Shown here: piece by piece, positions 20,101 to 32,924 of the stretch
Numbering within the stretch: the stretch's first letter is position 1
Layout: every line of letters starts with the position of its first letter
Assembly (NCBI RefSeq): GCF_963583255.1
Contig: NC_084808.1
Location: 8,517,501 to 8,581,500, forward strand
Direction: 5' to 3'
DNA length: 64,000 nucleotides
Source of the DNA: Pyrus communis
Lineage: Eukaryota > Streptophyta > Magnoliopsida > Rosales > Rosaceae
The notes under the pieces: generated by a model
Told to the model about the DNA's origin: nothing
Databases searched by the model: none
What the model saw: the letters and a program-made list of their open reading frames with translations, nothing else
Program-made: the position numbers and the translations under genes

Positions 20101-21588
20101 GTCAATGCTTCACCAAAGGGATAATTACGATGTAATCAATTCATATATTGGATAACGTGGAAATCCACGATATCCAACAAAATGGATTGACTGGCACCAT
20201 CAGATTGGTAAAAAGAATGGTGCATCCACCGTATCCGCACAGGACAAGACAAACCGCCTCATGGTATTAGGATTCCCAAAACTTACTCAACTAGGGTACT
20301 AGGTGATTGAAATATTTGAATAGTTAAAGATGATACGATGACCTGAATGATACCCAAATTAAACAAAGTCCTAACAAAAGTGTCCTAAATTCGTACTTGG
20401 GACTAGTTAGGAATGTTCTGGTTACCTAGGTGGGTGAAGTGGTTAAAATAACTACAAGTTTATTGTCCTTCTACAAGGCTTGCACCTAAGTTTCCATGAT
20501 TTAATTTCTTCAGCCCAGGTTGTCACTGTTAATTAGTCTATCAGTCATGCCACTAATTAACACATTTATAATATTTTGATATTGTTTGTTACCCTGAAAC
20601 TATGAACCGGCATTCTGGCACAAAGGTATCACTCCCAAATATTAGCATGTGTCTGGTATCAGAAATCATGCCTCCTAAATACTGGTTGACAACTTCTGGA
20701 TATCGGACAATATCGTCAATAAGTAGCATTACCATAAGCTGATTACAGGTTAGAGCCCGCTCAGGTGGATGGTTTCGGATGATTGGTAATGAACTAATTC
20801 TATGAGTTTGTTTTGTTGATTCTAGGGAAAATACTTACTACTTTTAGGATTTCTACTAACCGTAGGTATAACAACTCATACCCCTATACCTATACTCATC
20901 AAAATGATGAGTACAACACCGAAAGAAATTCAAGGAACTTGTATTGGTTGGAGTGTTCTAAGGATGGGAAAAGGAATTCGCTAATAATCTGCTTTAGAAC
21001 GGGGTTTAACGGAAATCGATCTTCCTCTTGAAGATCTGGAATTATAACTAGCACATTTGAGAGATTGGTATTGTTGGGGACCAAACGTAATTGTCCCCCA
21101 TATGTTCTTTTGTCGAGTGCTACCACTTTAGCACCACATCATCACTCGAGACATTTCCAAAGATTTCGACGAAACATAAAACTTCGTAGGAATTTTGATT
21201 AGTGGTATATTAATGGGTTCTGCCAAGGAATCAAAGCTATTTCTGGTTTCATATCTCGAAGGGTTGGTAATGATGACGAGATAATAGTAGTAGGATTGAT
21301 GGGAAAATCTCTGGTGGTGCACAACTATAGATACATTAGCCATACTTCAGGGCCACAAACTTGTCAAGATCTAAATCTTTCCTTGGCAGGTGAATACTTC
21401 ACTTAAATTTTTAACGTGTTCGCCAAAATGATCTTCTAGAATGTCGATAAGTTGTCTAAATTTCCCAAAGCTTAGGAAAAGCTAACACGTTTTTCATATT
21501 CGACGAGGTGGCAAGGTTCGATGTTAGATTCAAAAATCGATAATGCCAACATCACGTGTATGATGAATGCAATATTGCCTAAAATTAT
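17101..21588 (-). other. Decayed interior of Gypsy element C
   Basis: About 4.5 kb in the position of gag-pol, with no frame longer than ~75 codons and no intact catalytic motif. It includes a (TA)n run near 17358-17378 and a perfect 45-bp tandem duplication at 17891-17980. I see no host gene here. Confidence 0.6.
17891..17980. repeat. Perfect 45-bp tandem duplication
   Basis: Units 17891-17935 and 17936-17980 are identical, each starting TGGAACTCTAACAAAG. Perfect identity inside decayed sequence means the duplication is much younger than element C. Confidence 0.9.
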
Positions 21589-21600
21589 GCTCTGATACCA
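21589..21600 (-). promoter_or_regulatory. Met-type primer-binding site of element C
   Basis: The plus strand reads GCTCTGATACCA, so the minus strand is TGGTATCAGAGC, complementary to initiator Met tRNA. It lies 3 bp from the LTR end at 21604. Confidence 0.85.
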
Positions 21601-21603
21601 AAT

Positions 21604-22251
21604 TGACACATCCTGACTTGGAATGTTCACCTGGACTTCAAATTAAGCTATGTTGGCCAACACCCAGAAGGTAACAAAACAGTAAAGTGTAGTGAGGTGG
21701 AAAATTTGAATAAATTTAAACCTAAAAGTTCCTAAATGGAAAAGTGGGCATGTGAGTAGGATTGAACCCAATTCACATGTGATGTCAGAGCATAAGTAAA
21801 GTACAGTAAAAGTAGAATGAGAATTGCACCAATGAAAGGAATCTCCTATACCAAGATTTCCCAAGAATCCTCGTGGACACGAAAGCTCTGCTACTAAAAC
21901 CTGGAAGGGCAAAAACAAGAGTGAGTGGGCCTAAAAATAAAGCTTTGTAAAAACCTTTTCAAAAACGTAATAACCTCTCGCCGTAAAACAAGTATAGTTT
22001 CGAAATATAACATACTACGTATAGTATGAAAATACTTACCGTAGCCAACAATACCTCAAAAATGCAATACTTCATAGTAATTAGTAAATAAGCATTTAAC
22101 TTTCAATAATCGCAATATCTCGTAGAGATAAACATACCACGTCAAGTGCTCATCGATACATGCTGACACATGAGTTCATGTAGAGATATTCTGACATGAA
22201 CGGGACTAGGTGTAATAATGATTTATGCTCTTTTGCTACATTCACGTGAAG
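21604..22251 (-). repeat. Element C 5' LTR, outer part
   Basis: Begins TGACACATCC next to the primer-binding site and runs to element B. It shares scattered similarity with the chromovirus D LTR, for example the CACGTGAAGACTG motif near 22244-22256. Confidence 0.7.
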
Positions 22252-24188
22252 ACTGGCGTTATGCGCATCACATACAATTAAACCCTCTTTTTATCAATTG
22301 TAGTAAGTATGCAAGTAGGGATCGTTCTGGACCGGGGATTAGGAGGGATTGTTAATCACTTGGATTTGACTCAAAAACGTAAAATAAAGTTTAAAACACT
22401 ATACTAGACTCAAAGAATGCAAAACTAAACTTTAAATCACTAAGACAAACCAAAGACTCAAAATGCTTTAAAACATAAACTAAATTGAACAATAAGGAAA
22501 AAGGGGGGGGAGAGTTTTGATTTGACGAAAATTGAAATAACAAAACAAGTTAATAAACTAAGCAGAATGTAAATGTGAATATGGATGATGGAATAAATGG
22601 AATGAAGGCTAGCTAAGGGGTTCATCTCCATACATGTTACACTTGCATAATAAAATGATTTCCAATTGTATTTCAATAAACCATGAATTCTCAACACCCC
22701 GGGTTAATTAGGTCCGCTTAAATTAACCGTCAAGTTTTCCTTAAGTTAATGAATTGGATGATTGCATACGACAACCCAAAGCATTCCTCACAAGTTCCCT
22801 ACATGAATTGCATAATAGAGATACAAGCAAGAATCATTAAGCATCATGAAAACTATAAGTGTTGACGAGGCATTCGTTACTATGATTGCATGAAACTTAT
22901 GCCAAGAATTTGTTTAACGCGATTGTTTATAAGCAACCTCCACTACTTGTGAATATAAGTTCGTAACTATTAGGTGAAACTCACTTATATTCTAGCGTCA
23001 TATTCATGCATGAAAATTAAGCGCGCATTCTTAATAAACATTCATAAATAAGTTATCAATCAAACGGTTAAACAAATTGAATCCACAACTTATGAAACAT
23101 AATTAAAAGTAATCAAATCATATTACAAACATAAACATAATTTCGAATCACCCCCTAGCTAAAGGGGGGTTTAGTTCCTCATACAAAACAAAGAGAATTG
23201 AAATTAAACATTGAAATCAAAGAAACGCCTAAACATTCCAACAACTCAAACTTGAATTGTATGAACGTTTAGGCCCTCTTCTCTTCCTCTTTATTGTAGC
23301 ATAAGGTTTAAGGATAGTTGGTTTGGGGGAATGGAAGTGTGGAATGGAGTGAGGAGTGATGGAAATGGAAAGATGGTGTTTGGATTATAAGGGAGAGATG
23401 GGAGCTCACGGCTAGGAAGAAGTGGATGTGTTTGTGGTGTGGTGTTGTGTATGAAATGAGATGATGACTTGAATGAATGAATGCAAGGGTATTTATAGGA
23501 GTAGTGGAGGGAACATATGGCTATGTCATTTGTAGGTGAAGTAGGTGGATGTTGTAGGTGAAGTAGGTGGATGTTGTAGGTGAAGTAGGTGGATGTTGTA
23601 GGTGAGTAGGTGGATGTTGTAGGTGAAGTAGGTGGATGTTGTAGGTGAGTAGGTGGATGTTGTAGGTGATTATGAGTGATAAGTGATAAGTGTATGATAT
23701 GTTAAGTGATAAGTGAATGATTATGATAAGTGATAAATGAATGTATGATATGATAAGTGGTGAATGATATGTGGTGAATGATAAGTGGTAGTGTTTAAGT
23801 ATTTAAAATAGGGAACAAAGCCCTTCCTTGCATGGCAAGGAAGGGAGACACAAGGAAACACACGACAATGTCCTAAGGTTGCTAGGAATGTTGTTTTTGT
23901 GTTCTAAAATGCGTAGGAGTTTTCAATGATGCTCAAACATGAGGTCTTTTTAGGATTTAACTTTCCTACTTCAAGTCTTCAATTTCGTCCAAACTTTGGC
24001 TCCATGGATAAGCTATCCAATCCATGCCCAAAAATGCTCCAAATAGCCTCAAAATGCACTTTCTTGCTCCCTAAGCCCTTAGAACCTGAAAACACACAAA
24101 AGAAGCATAAGGAACTAAAATAACTAAAGAATCATAACGTAAATGTACGAGAACAAGCCATTTAAGTCGCATGAATATGCTCCTATCA
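22252..24188 (-). repeat. Element B 3' LTR (left)
   Basis: From about 22272 it is base-for-base like the right LTR wherever compared. The first ~20 bases are not LTR-like, so the start is estimated from the partner's 1937-bp length. It contains a tandem array at 23532-23668 and a minus-strand TATA box near 23490. Confidence 0.8.
23532..23668. repeat. GTAGGTGAAGTAGGTGGATG tandem array in a B LTR
   Basis: About six units of 19-22 bp, some lacking a GAA. The same array is in the other B LTR (30692-30828) and, inverted, in the solo LTR at about 56172-56268. It is absent from the A and E LTRs, so it marks a subfamily. Confidence 0.85.
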
Positions 24189-24969
24189 AATACCCCCACA
24201 CTTATCTTTTGCTAGTCCTCGAGCAAAACAAAACAACAAAAGAACACGAAACTAGACAAAACGAACAAAACACAACCTACACCTTCCAACAATCGTCTAA
24301 TGGATTTCCAATGCACATGACAAGTTAAAAATCATTAGTCCCATAGATTTTTGTCATCTTCACACTTAAGTACATTCTTACTCATAGTCACCACATATTA
24401 TTTCACAAATAAGCATTTAAAACCATGTTTTGAATGTAGTAACATGCCTTAGAGAATTTGCTCAAATCCTTACAAGATATGCACTCGTTTTTCACACAGA
24501 TTTTCTGACTACACACCCTAAACTAGTTATATGTGAGAAGATTGATGTAAACATAAAAACGAACACTCACATATATGTATTTCAAAGGAAGCAATTTCTG
24601 GAGTTAATAAGCATGTTTAGATATGATCTCATGAATGGAATGCTACTACTTAGATGCGAGAACCAGTGACACCATATGCTCATACCAAGTTCAAACTCCA
24701 CAATTGAAATACATAACACTTAAGATTGAAGTCACGGGTTATAATGGGGCTTGGGGTGTTTGGATAACAAAGAAGGAGTACGGAAAACAAAGGTTCTTTA
24801 AGCAATAGTGAGCAAAGTAATGAATTAGACATTTAGAATTCCCTTTAGAACGCAAAAATCAACTTTGAACACCCAAGGGGGAATCACACAAAACTTAGGG
24901 CCATATTCAACTTTTTTGGATCCTTTCTTCAACCATCAACGCTTGTGAGTTCATCCTTACTTATTTTCA

Positions 24970-25015
<46 letters not shown>

Positions 25016-26144
25016 AATCTCAAAACATATATATAAACTTAAGAACAAACTTTCACTCCCCCACACTCATTTTCTTGCATAATGTAACTCAAAAGGAATT
25101 CATTTTCCGTCATGCTTACTATGCTTCAAGAACAAGGGTACAGATGGTCCTAATCTAGGCTAGGTAAGGGGTGATGTGGTTAGCAAAGAAAATAGGCTAA
25201 ACGAGGCTCAACGGGGTTAAGACTTACAATATATACAAAATATAGGAAGTAAGGCTATTTGGCTATGATGGCAACTACACAACTTCATCTTGATATATGT
25301 TATGCAAATCAATAACATGCTTTGAATGAAATGGGCATGAGTTCTAGCATTTAGTTCTATCATGATACAATTGCATTCTAAGTAGCAACCAAGCAAGGAA
25401 TAATGAGATCATGCAACAACTTTAGAAAATAAAGAATCACAGAAAATAACTCTCCAAAGAAAGTAATGGCTCGAGTCTCACAGGGATGTAGCGTTTGTTT
25501 GAGTTTCTTCCTTCAAGCATGTTACAAAAACGAATTTTTCTTTTATGATTGCATGTGAAGTCATACATTATAACCATAACCAAGCATATACCAAGAGTAA
25601 ATCAAACTTTTCTCTATGTTTATAACTCTTTCTAACCGTCATGCAATTATAAACCAAATCCTTATCATTGTGTTGGAAGGTACCCTAAGACACAAACACA
25701 CAAAAACGACTTTTAAAACAACTCTTTTTGGGTTTTTCAAAACAATTTTTCAAATTTTTATGGGATTTTCGAATTATAAAACAAAACACACTAAAACACT
25801 CTAAAACAACTTAAAAACACCTTAAAACAGCAAGGAACAACATTAGAAGTTATGGTGGATAAAACCCTACGAATTTGCATCAAAACACTTTAGTTACCCC
25901 CCCACACTTAAATCAAACATTGTCCTCAATGTTTTAAGCATAGATTCACACAAAACATAAGTAAACTCACAAAAAAAAACACTTAAACATACTAAACATG
26001 GCAGAATGTAAATAACAAAGAGAAGAGTTTAGAGACGCAAATCTGGTTGTGGAATGTAAATTCCATCTTCTCCTTGTTGATTGCATTGAGGCTTTGATGT
26101 TGTTGATTCCACAGGCTCATTCTTGAACTGGTTTCCTCCCATCG
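24189..26144 (-). other. Non-coding interior of element B next to its 3' LTR
   Basis: Equivalent to 4173-6055 of copy A. Minus-strand AAGTGTGGGGG-type motifs lie at 24189-24204 (likely polypurine tract), 25058-25069 (one base different) and 25898-25910. A poly(T) run occupies about 24975-25014. No gene is seen. Confidence 0.7.
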
Positions 26145-26251
26145 TTGATTTTCCTTTGTGCTACTCTTGAACTGGGCAGCAGGATTCTTTTGGTCTCCCC
26201 CGAAGGTCTGAGCTTTCCCCTTTTATCTGTTTCTTTGTTCAATCTTTGCAG

Positions 26252-26313
26252 GAGTGGTCCCTTCTCTGGAAGTGTATCAACCGTTGAAGATGATTACTCG
26301 AGAGCAACGCTAG
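26252..26313 (+). other. Candidate 62-nt exon, copy B
   Basis: Same segment as 6163-6224, with TTTGCAG before it and TAG/GTAAGC after it. A few substitutions leave the length and both splice consensus sequences intact. Confidence 0.35.
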
Positions 26314-27182
26314 GTAAGCAATCAGGAACAAATTCCAGGCAGTCGGATCCAGATCGGAAGACTGACTCCAAGTGCCGGCTGATTGCTTCTTTCACTTTGC
26401 CATGCGAGTAAGAACAAGGACAAAGAAAAAGACAGGGAAAGAGCATGATATGAGATACTTTTGCTTTTGACCTTGATGATATGAGATACCTTTGCTTTTG
26501 AAGAAACGGCGAATGAAGCAGCACATGTATTTGTTGTGGTTGTCTCCACATGCTTCGATCGACCGTTTCTTTTTGCCTCATCTGTACTCCCGGTATCTGG
26601 TATCTTCTTTGGGGGAGAAAAAATCGAGTATTTCAAAAGGCGTTGCTGGGAGAGCGCCCTCAGAGGTGCAGAAGAGTTGGACATTTTCTTCAGGTTTGCC
26701 TTGCCATAAAAGACGAAGGTCGACATATATAGAGATAATATCAAGTGGTGGTACTGTTCTTTTACCCTTGTCGACAAACGTTTTGATCCCGCAAATCCGG
26801 CTTTTTGAAATAGTGGCGCCTCTTCGATTTCTGAGCGACGCCCCTTCGATTTCTGAACGACACCCCTTTGCTTTCTGAACGACACGTAGTAGTGCGGATG
26901 CAGCTCCTTTTGACAAAGCTGCACGCGGTTTCTGAAAAGCAGAGAAAGCGTCGCCGAACTTTGACAAAGTTGAACGCGTCTTCTGAAAAGCTGAGAAAGC
27001 TTCGCCTAACTTACGTCGGAAATTCCGGCTTTTTGAATCGGTGGACGCGTCGCCTTGGCTTTTTATAGAGTTATCCATCATCGCCAACACACACACTCTG
27101 AAGAATTCCCATTCTTGAACATCGTCTCCGGCCCTTTGAAATTTAACTCCATCCACCCCTTCTCTTTGAACACTTTTGAAAA

Positions 27183-27878
27183 ATGGCAAACCCATCGAAC
27201 CTTAGCTTGGAATTGAGCCTTAGCAGTGATACGGGCGCGCCGCGTCAAGGTAACGTATGGCGCCCTTCTTTCTTATCTTCTAACGGTCCTCTTTCAGGTG
27301 AAGAATCTGTGATGCAGGACGCCACAACAGCTACAATAGTAGCTAGGAACCTCCTTACTCCAAAAGATAGTAGGCTGCTGTCAGGACGGTCCGATGAGTT
27401 GGCCGTTCAAGAATCCCTCGCACTTAGTGTTCAGTGTGCGAGTTCTGTGTCCAACATGGGCCAACGCCTGCTTGCCCGCTCCCGTCAGGTGGAATCATTG
27501 ATGGCAGAGGTGGAAAGTCTCAAGCAGGAGATCAAACTGCTTAAGCACGAGAATAGAAGTTTGCACGTGCTTGCCAACAACTATTCGACGGGTATGAAGA
27601 GGAAGCTTGATGAGCTACAAGAATCCAATGGTCGGATGCAAAGTGACCGTCAAACTGACCGTCAAAGGCTTGCGGCTTACTTCCAGAGGCACATTTTTCC
27701 GGGCTCATCCAGCGTTTGGCCAAGTATTGAGGCCTCTTCTTTGATGCCTCCCGCTCCGATACCTTCCGCCCCGATGCCTTCCGCCTCGATGCCTTCTGCT
27801 CCGATGCCTTCCGCATCTATGCCTCCTGCTTCTAGAGTTTTGCCCAGTAGTGGGGCTTCAAGTAAACGCCCTTTGTGA
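27183..27878 (+). CDS. Antisense coiled-coil ORF of the Tat-like family, copy B
   Basis: 231 aa, intact, and the most diverged of the three copies. The central region matches copy A almost residue for residue, for example ARNLLTPKDSRLLSGRSDEL and the coiled coil beginning RSRQVESLMAEVESLKQEI. Differences include a duplicated 4-codon DRQT segment and an extended Met-Pro-Ser-Ala tail. In-frame length changes and a preserved stop position point to selection on the protein before insertion. Upstream lie a TATA-like box (27057-27068), a three-unit 22-bp array (about 26816-26881) and a 56-bp block. Function unknown. Confidence 0.72.
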   Translation: MANPSNLSLELSLSSDTGAPRQGNVWRPSFLSSNGPLSGEESVMQDATTATIVARNLLTPKDSRLLSGRSDELAVQESLALSVQCASSVSNMGQRLLARSRQVESLMAEVESLKQEIKLLKHENRSLHVLANNYSTGMKRKLDELQESNGRMQSDRQTDRQRLAAYFQRHIFPGSSSVWPSIEASSLMPPAPIPSAPMPSASMPSAPMPSASMPPASRVLPSSGASSKRPL

Positions 27879-27899
27879 AGCTCCATCATTCTGCCATGT

Positions 27900-27941
<42 letters not shown>
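27900..27941. repeat. Poly(T) tract after the antisense ORF (B)
   Basis: About 41 T residues, poly(A) on the element's sense strand, at the junction between the gag remnant and the antisense unit. Confidence 0.85.
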
Positions 27942-27943
<2 letters not shown>

Positions 27944-27952
27944 TAAATAAAA

Positions 27953-29299
27953 TCAAACGGCATGGAATTGGTCCTTGAATGGAAGGTGATACTTGAAATG
28001 AACCGGCATTGGTTCAAATTCTAAAGTGGGTGCCTGAATCATTAACAACATATTAGTATAAAAGAAAATTGAAATTCGGGGAGGCGGCTTACCTGTGTGC
28101 TCCGACATAAACTCAAGAATAAACACCACTCGCTGGAAAGTTTCAGGGATATTGGACTTGGCCAGATTGCAAATGATGGTTATGACTTGTCCAATGTCAT
28201 CAAATTTAACTTCTTTGGATTTTTTGGTTTCAAGAACGTCCTCTTTGATGAATTCATGACATTCCTTACTTGTCACCTTTGGAAGGACTTCCAAGATGTC
28301 TTTCTCACCTTCTTCTTCCTTGGAAGTCATGAATCTGCAAGGAATAGGGATACTTGTTGGAACGGGATTAAAAATAATGAAATTTGGAACAACCATACTT
28401 GTATTAGATGGCATAGGAGCAATAGGTGCCTCCGGTAAAGGTGTTTCCACCCTTTCCGTGGGTTGGGTGTATTCCTCTTCCTTGTGATTTGATTTTGATG
28501 GTTGAGGGTCCGTTCCAACCTCCTTGTCACTTCTCAACATGATAGCATTGGTGGTTTCAAATTCTCCCTTCTGATTTGCAATGGTTGAACTAGGGAGTTC
28601 GCCTTGGTCGCAAAATTGTCCTTCGAACTCCGCTATCTGCCCAATTTGCTTTTCCAGAGTAGTAAGTAATTGAAAAATCGTATCATTATCATTTGAATTA
28701 CCTACATTACTTTGGGCAGGTTGTGGTGGCTGCATAGGCGTTGAATAGAACTCCTCATACGGCTGCCAATATCCTTCTTGTTGAGCCTCATTGTCTTGAT
28801 TTTGTAAGCCCTGCACCAAACAAATTAATTCATCAAGCTTTTGATTATAATCTATTGACGAACTTAAATTTGGTTGGGCATATTGAATATGAGGTTGTGG
28901 TGGCTGCATAGGCGTTGTATAGAACTCCTCATATGGTTGCCAATATTCTCCTTGTTGAGTCTCCTCGACTTGGTTTTGTGAGCCCTGCACCAAACAAAGT
29001 AATTCATTAAGCTTTTGATTATAATCTATTGACGAACTTGAGTTTGGTTGGGCATATTGAATATGAGGTTGTGGTGGATGCATAGACGTTGAATAGAACT
29101 CCTCATAAGGCTGCCAATATCCTTCTTGTTGAATATGTTGAGGTTCCCACCATATAGAGTTTGAATGATCACTCCAATCGGAATTGTAAGTATTGGAAAA
29201 CACGTCGTTCCTTGATTGATTATGATCAAATGTACCAACTCTTTGCGTTTGGTACTCTTCCATAAGCTGTGACAAAAGAGAAGCACTATCAAGTGCCAT
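27953..29299 (-). pseudogene. gag-derived reading frame of element B
   Basis: 448 codons starting ~90 bp after the primer-binding site, in element sense. Residues ~45-195 contain three copies of a ~50-aa unit built around GYWQPYEEFYSTPM and YNQKL(N/D)EL. Then LEKQIGQIAEF and NAIMLRSDKEV follow, resembling the C-terminal gag segment of Athila/Tat Gypsy elements, where LRSGKE is usual. After a Pro-rich linker a region resembling the gag-protease spacer is present. The nucleocapsid zinc knuckle, protease active site and all of pol are missing, so it is a truncated gag fusion. It stays open over 1.3 kb, which could reflect youth or a retained role. Confidence 0.65.
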
Positions 29300-29389
29300 G
29301 TCTTGCGTCTAAAATAAAACTAAAAAAATATATATATATATATACACAAACGAAAATAAAACAATCCAAGAGATTAGCAAAGTTGCTAA

Positions 29390-29407
29390 TCCCCGGCAAC
29401 GGCGCCA
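29390..29407 (-). promoter_or_regulatory. tRNA-Asp primer-binding site of element B
   Basis: Identical 18-nt match to the tRNA-Asp 3' end as in A, 5 bp from the LTR boundary at 29413. Confidence 0.92.
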
Positions 29408-29412
29408 AAATT

Positions 29413-31349
29413 TGATGCGAGATTTATACGCACACAAATTAAACCCTCTTTTTATCAATTGTAGTAAGTATGCAAGTAGGGATCGTTCTGGACCGGGGAT
29501 TAGGAGGGATTGTTAATCACTTGGATTTGACTCAAAAACGTAAAATAAAGTTTAAAACACTATACTAGACTCAAAGAATGCAAAACTAAACTTTAAATCA
29601 CTAAGACAAACCAAAGACTCAAAATGCTTTAAAACATAAACTAAATTGAACAATAAGGAAAAAGGGGGGGGAGAGTTTTGATTTGACGAAAATTGAAATA
29701 ACAAAACAAGTTAATAAACTAAGCAGAATGTAAATGTGAATATGGATGATGGAATAAATGGAATGAAGGCTAGCTAAGGGGTTCATCTCCATACATGTTA
29801 CACTTGCATAATAAAATGATTTCCAATTGTATTTCAATAAACCATGAATTCTCAACACCCCGGGTTAATTAGGTCCGCTTAAATTAACCGTCAAGTTTTC
29901 CTTAAGTTAATGAATTGGATGATTGCATACGACAACCCAAAGCATTCCTCACAAGTTCCCTACATGAATTGCATAATAGAGATACAAGCAAGAATCATTA
30001 AGCATCATGAAAACTATAAGTGTTGACGAGGCATTCGTTACTATGATTGCATGAAACTTATGCCAAGAATTTGTTTAACGCGATTGTTTATAAGCAACCT
30101 CCACTACTTGTGAATATAAGTTCGTAACTATTAGGTGAAACTCACTTATATTCTAGCGTCATATTCATGCATGAAAATTAAGCGCGCATTCTTAATAAAC
30201 ATTCATAAATAAGTTATCAATCAAACGGTTAAACAAATTGAATCCACAACTTATGAAACATAATTAAAAGTAATCAAATCATATTACAAACATAAACATA
30301 ATTTCGAATCACCCCCTAGCTAAAGGGGGGTTTAGTTCCTCATACAAAACAAAGAGAATTGAAATTAAACATTGAAATCAAAGAAACGCCTAAACATTCC
30401 AACAACTCAAACTTGAATTGTATGAACGTTTAGGCCCTCTTCTCTTCCTCTTTATTGTAGCATAAGGTTTAAGGATAGTTGGTTTGGGGGAATGGAAGTG
30501 TGGAATGGAGTGAGGAGTGATGGAAATGGAAAGATGGTGTTTGGATTATAAGGGAGAGATGGGAGCTCACGGCTAGGAAGAAGTGGATGTGTTTGTGGTG
30601 TGGTGTTGTGTATGAAATGAGATGATGACTTGAATGAATGAATGCAAGGGTATTTATAGGAGTAGTGGAGGGAACATATGGCTATGTCATTTGTAGGTGA
30701 AGTAGGTGGATGTTGTAGGTGAAGTAGGTGGATGTTGTAGGTGAAGTAGGTGGATGTTGTAGGTGAGTAGGTGGATGTTGTAGGTGAAGTAGGTGGATGT
30801 TGTAGGTGAGTAGGTGGATGTTGTAGGTGATTATGAGTGATAAGTGATAAGTGTATGATATGTTAAGTGATAAGTGAATGATTATGATAAGTGATAAATG
30901 AATGTATGATATGATAAGTGGTGAATGATATGTGGTGAATGATAAGTGGTAGTGTTTAAGTATTTAAAATAGGGAACAAAGCCCTTCCTTGCATGGCAAG
31001 GAAGGGAGACACAAGGAAACACACGACAATGTCCTAAGGTTGCTAGGAATGTTGTTTTTGTGTTCTAAAATGCGTAGGAGTTTTCAATGATGCTCAAACA
31101 TGAGGTCTTTTTAGGATTTAACTTTCCTACTTCAAGTCTTCAATTTCGTCCAAACTTTGGCTCCATGGATAAGCTATCCAATCCATGCCCAAAAATGCTC
31201 CAAATAGCCTCAAAATGCACTTTCTTGCTCCCTAAGCCCTTAGAACCTGAAAACACACAAAAGAAGCATAAGGAACTAAAATAACTAAAGAATCATAACG
31301 TAAATGTACGAGAACAAGCCATTTAAGTCGCATGAATATGCTCCTATCA
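29413..31349 (-). repeat. Element B 5' LTR (right)
   Basis: 1937 bp from TGATGCGAG to CTCCTATCA. It matches the left LTR closely and carries the tandem array at 30692-30828 and a minus-strand TATAAATA near 30651-30658. Small reading frames inside are identical to those in the left LTR and are not considered genes. Confidence 0.9.
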
Positions 31350-32924
31350 GCAATCTAGGATAGGACTGGCATCTACAATGGATCCAAAGTGAGTGTACGG
31401 TGTGATGTGAACATACACGTGAAAGACTGGCCCTGACCTGGGTAAGTACTAACACCAGTAATCACACTAAGCATAATATTGGGACTCATTAGTAAAACTC
31501 AACTAAATGATTAAATTTGGGAAAACGGAGTGCGGATTTGGAATCAGGGCATCTAAATATGCTAAAAAGTGTTCCAGACAATTTCCGTAAAAAGTCAACG
31601 AAAAGTTAAACCCCAAAAAAGTCAACCAAGATGCTGAGCCGATCAATTACGTCAAAACTTTGTAATTTCACTAAACGAATGCCAAAATTGGACTTGGGAC
31701 ATCGAAATTAGCCTAGAAGGGTTTCCGAGAAAATTTCGAAAAAGTCAACTAACAGTCAACAGCTAACTTTAACAAAATATTCCATTCTTGGATGGAATAT
31801 CCTATTAAAGTTAACTGGTAGGTTAATAGAATATTTCAAGGGAATATTCGCTCTAAATTCTTAAATGGATCTAGGTCAGATTTGGGTCGGATCCGGGTTA
31901 GGGTTAACAGGTTTTGGGCTTGGGCCGGTTCTCGAATCTGGTTTGGGGTTTTTTTTTTGTATCGGGTCGGGCTGACCCGTCTGGGCTTCGGGGTCACACC
32001 TATCGGACCCAACGAAGAAGGTCAGATCTCGTAGGATTTGGCTGGGAAACTTCCCAAGCTCTAATCAAGCTCGATTTTTAACCATTTCACTCCAAATTTA
32101 AACCAAAATAAAGATTAAAGGATGAGGGAAACGAATCTACCTTACCCAAGTAAAATAGGTGGCCGGAGAGGCCTGAAAATCGCTTGCAAAAATCGCGGCT
32201 CTCACCAGAAAACTGGGGAATTCTCCCCGAGTTGATTTCTACACTAAATCGTCACCAAAACATGTATGCAACTCATAAATCAAATCAAAACGTCAAAGCG
32301 AAGAATTCACTGGAATTCTTCAACTCCTGTTTCTCTGGTTTGAGTGCGAGCCCAAGGGTTAGTTAGAATTTCTGGGCTCGGGTAGAGAGATACGGGACGA
32401 GGTGATAGTTTGGGTTATGGCAGTGCTCGCCAGAGTAGGGAGTTGGTGACAGCGGTGTTGCCGTTGATAGCAGTGCTTGCCGGGCTCGGGAAAAAGGTGA
32501 GGGAAGTGAGGGAGAAAAGAGAGAGGAATCTGAATAATTTTAGGGATGAGTGATACATGTCAAGAGAGGAGATGAGAGTTTGGTGTAGGAGTGGGCCCTA
32601 TGGGCCAGAAAATTATTAAAATAATTAAACTATCCCACCAGAAAAATATTAAAATAATCAAGGACCAAAATTCAAAAATATAAAATTATTAAAGTACCCA
32701 CACGTTCATATTTCCGTAAAATCTTCGTCGTAACTCCGAATTTGGTTCCCTTTGCGCCTGCGCATTTGTGCCATCGAGCAGTTCAAGAATACAGTAAAAT
32801 AATAGCTCACGGGCATCATGAAATGATAGTCAACGAAAATCAACAGTCTTGTCACTTAGGGGCATTTTTTCAATTCACTCTTTTAAAATTACTAAAATCG
32901 TAAAATTAGGGACAGGTTGTTACA
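31350..32924 (-). repeat. Element C 5' LTR, inner part
   Basis: Resumes directly after element B and ends GGTTGTTACA at 32924. It aligns with 15720-17100 of the other LTR. Several AAGTCAAC and GGAATATT motifs repeat within it. Confidence 0.72.

Larger units (their letters stand above)
22252..31349 (-). mobile_element. Tat-like non-autonomous LTR retrotransposon, copy B
   Basis: Same family as A and E, same orientation. The 5' LTR is 29413-31349 and the 3' LTR about 22252-24188. The tRNA-Asp primer-binding site is at 29390-29407 and the purine tract at 24189-24204. B differs from A and E by keeping a gag-derived reading frame (27953-29299) between the primer-binding site and the antisense ORF. 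The two LTRs look essentially identical over long stretches, so insertion was recent. The outer ~20 bp at the left end do not match the LTR terminus and no target duplication is visible. Confidence 0.85.
15700..32924 (-). mobile_element. Old Gypsy-type LTR retrotransposon C, interrupted by element B
   Basis: Minus-strand element. The 3' LTR is about 15700-17100 (left end truncated) and the interior 17101-21603. The 5' LTR is 21604 to about 22251 plus 31350-32924, split by element B. The primer-binding site TGGTATCAGAGC (21589-21600) adjoins the LTR end TGACACATCC. A purine tract by 17101 matches that of chromovirus D, and LTR segments are recognisably related to D, so C is probably a degraded Tekay-type relative. 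No long ORF survives. Confidence 0.75.

Noticed and set aside
23532..23668. CRISPR-like repeat array
   Set aside because: Units are contiguous without unique spacers, and the sequence is a plant LTR minisatellite.
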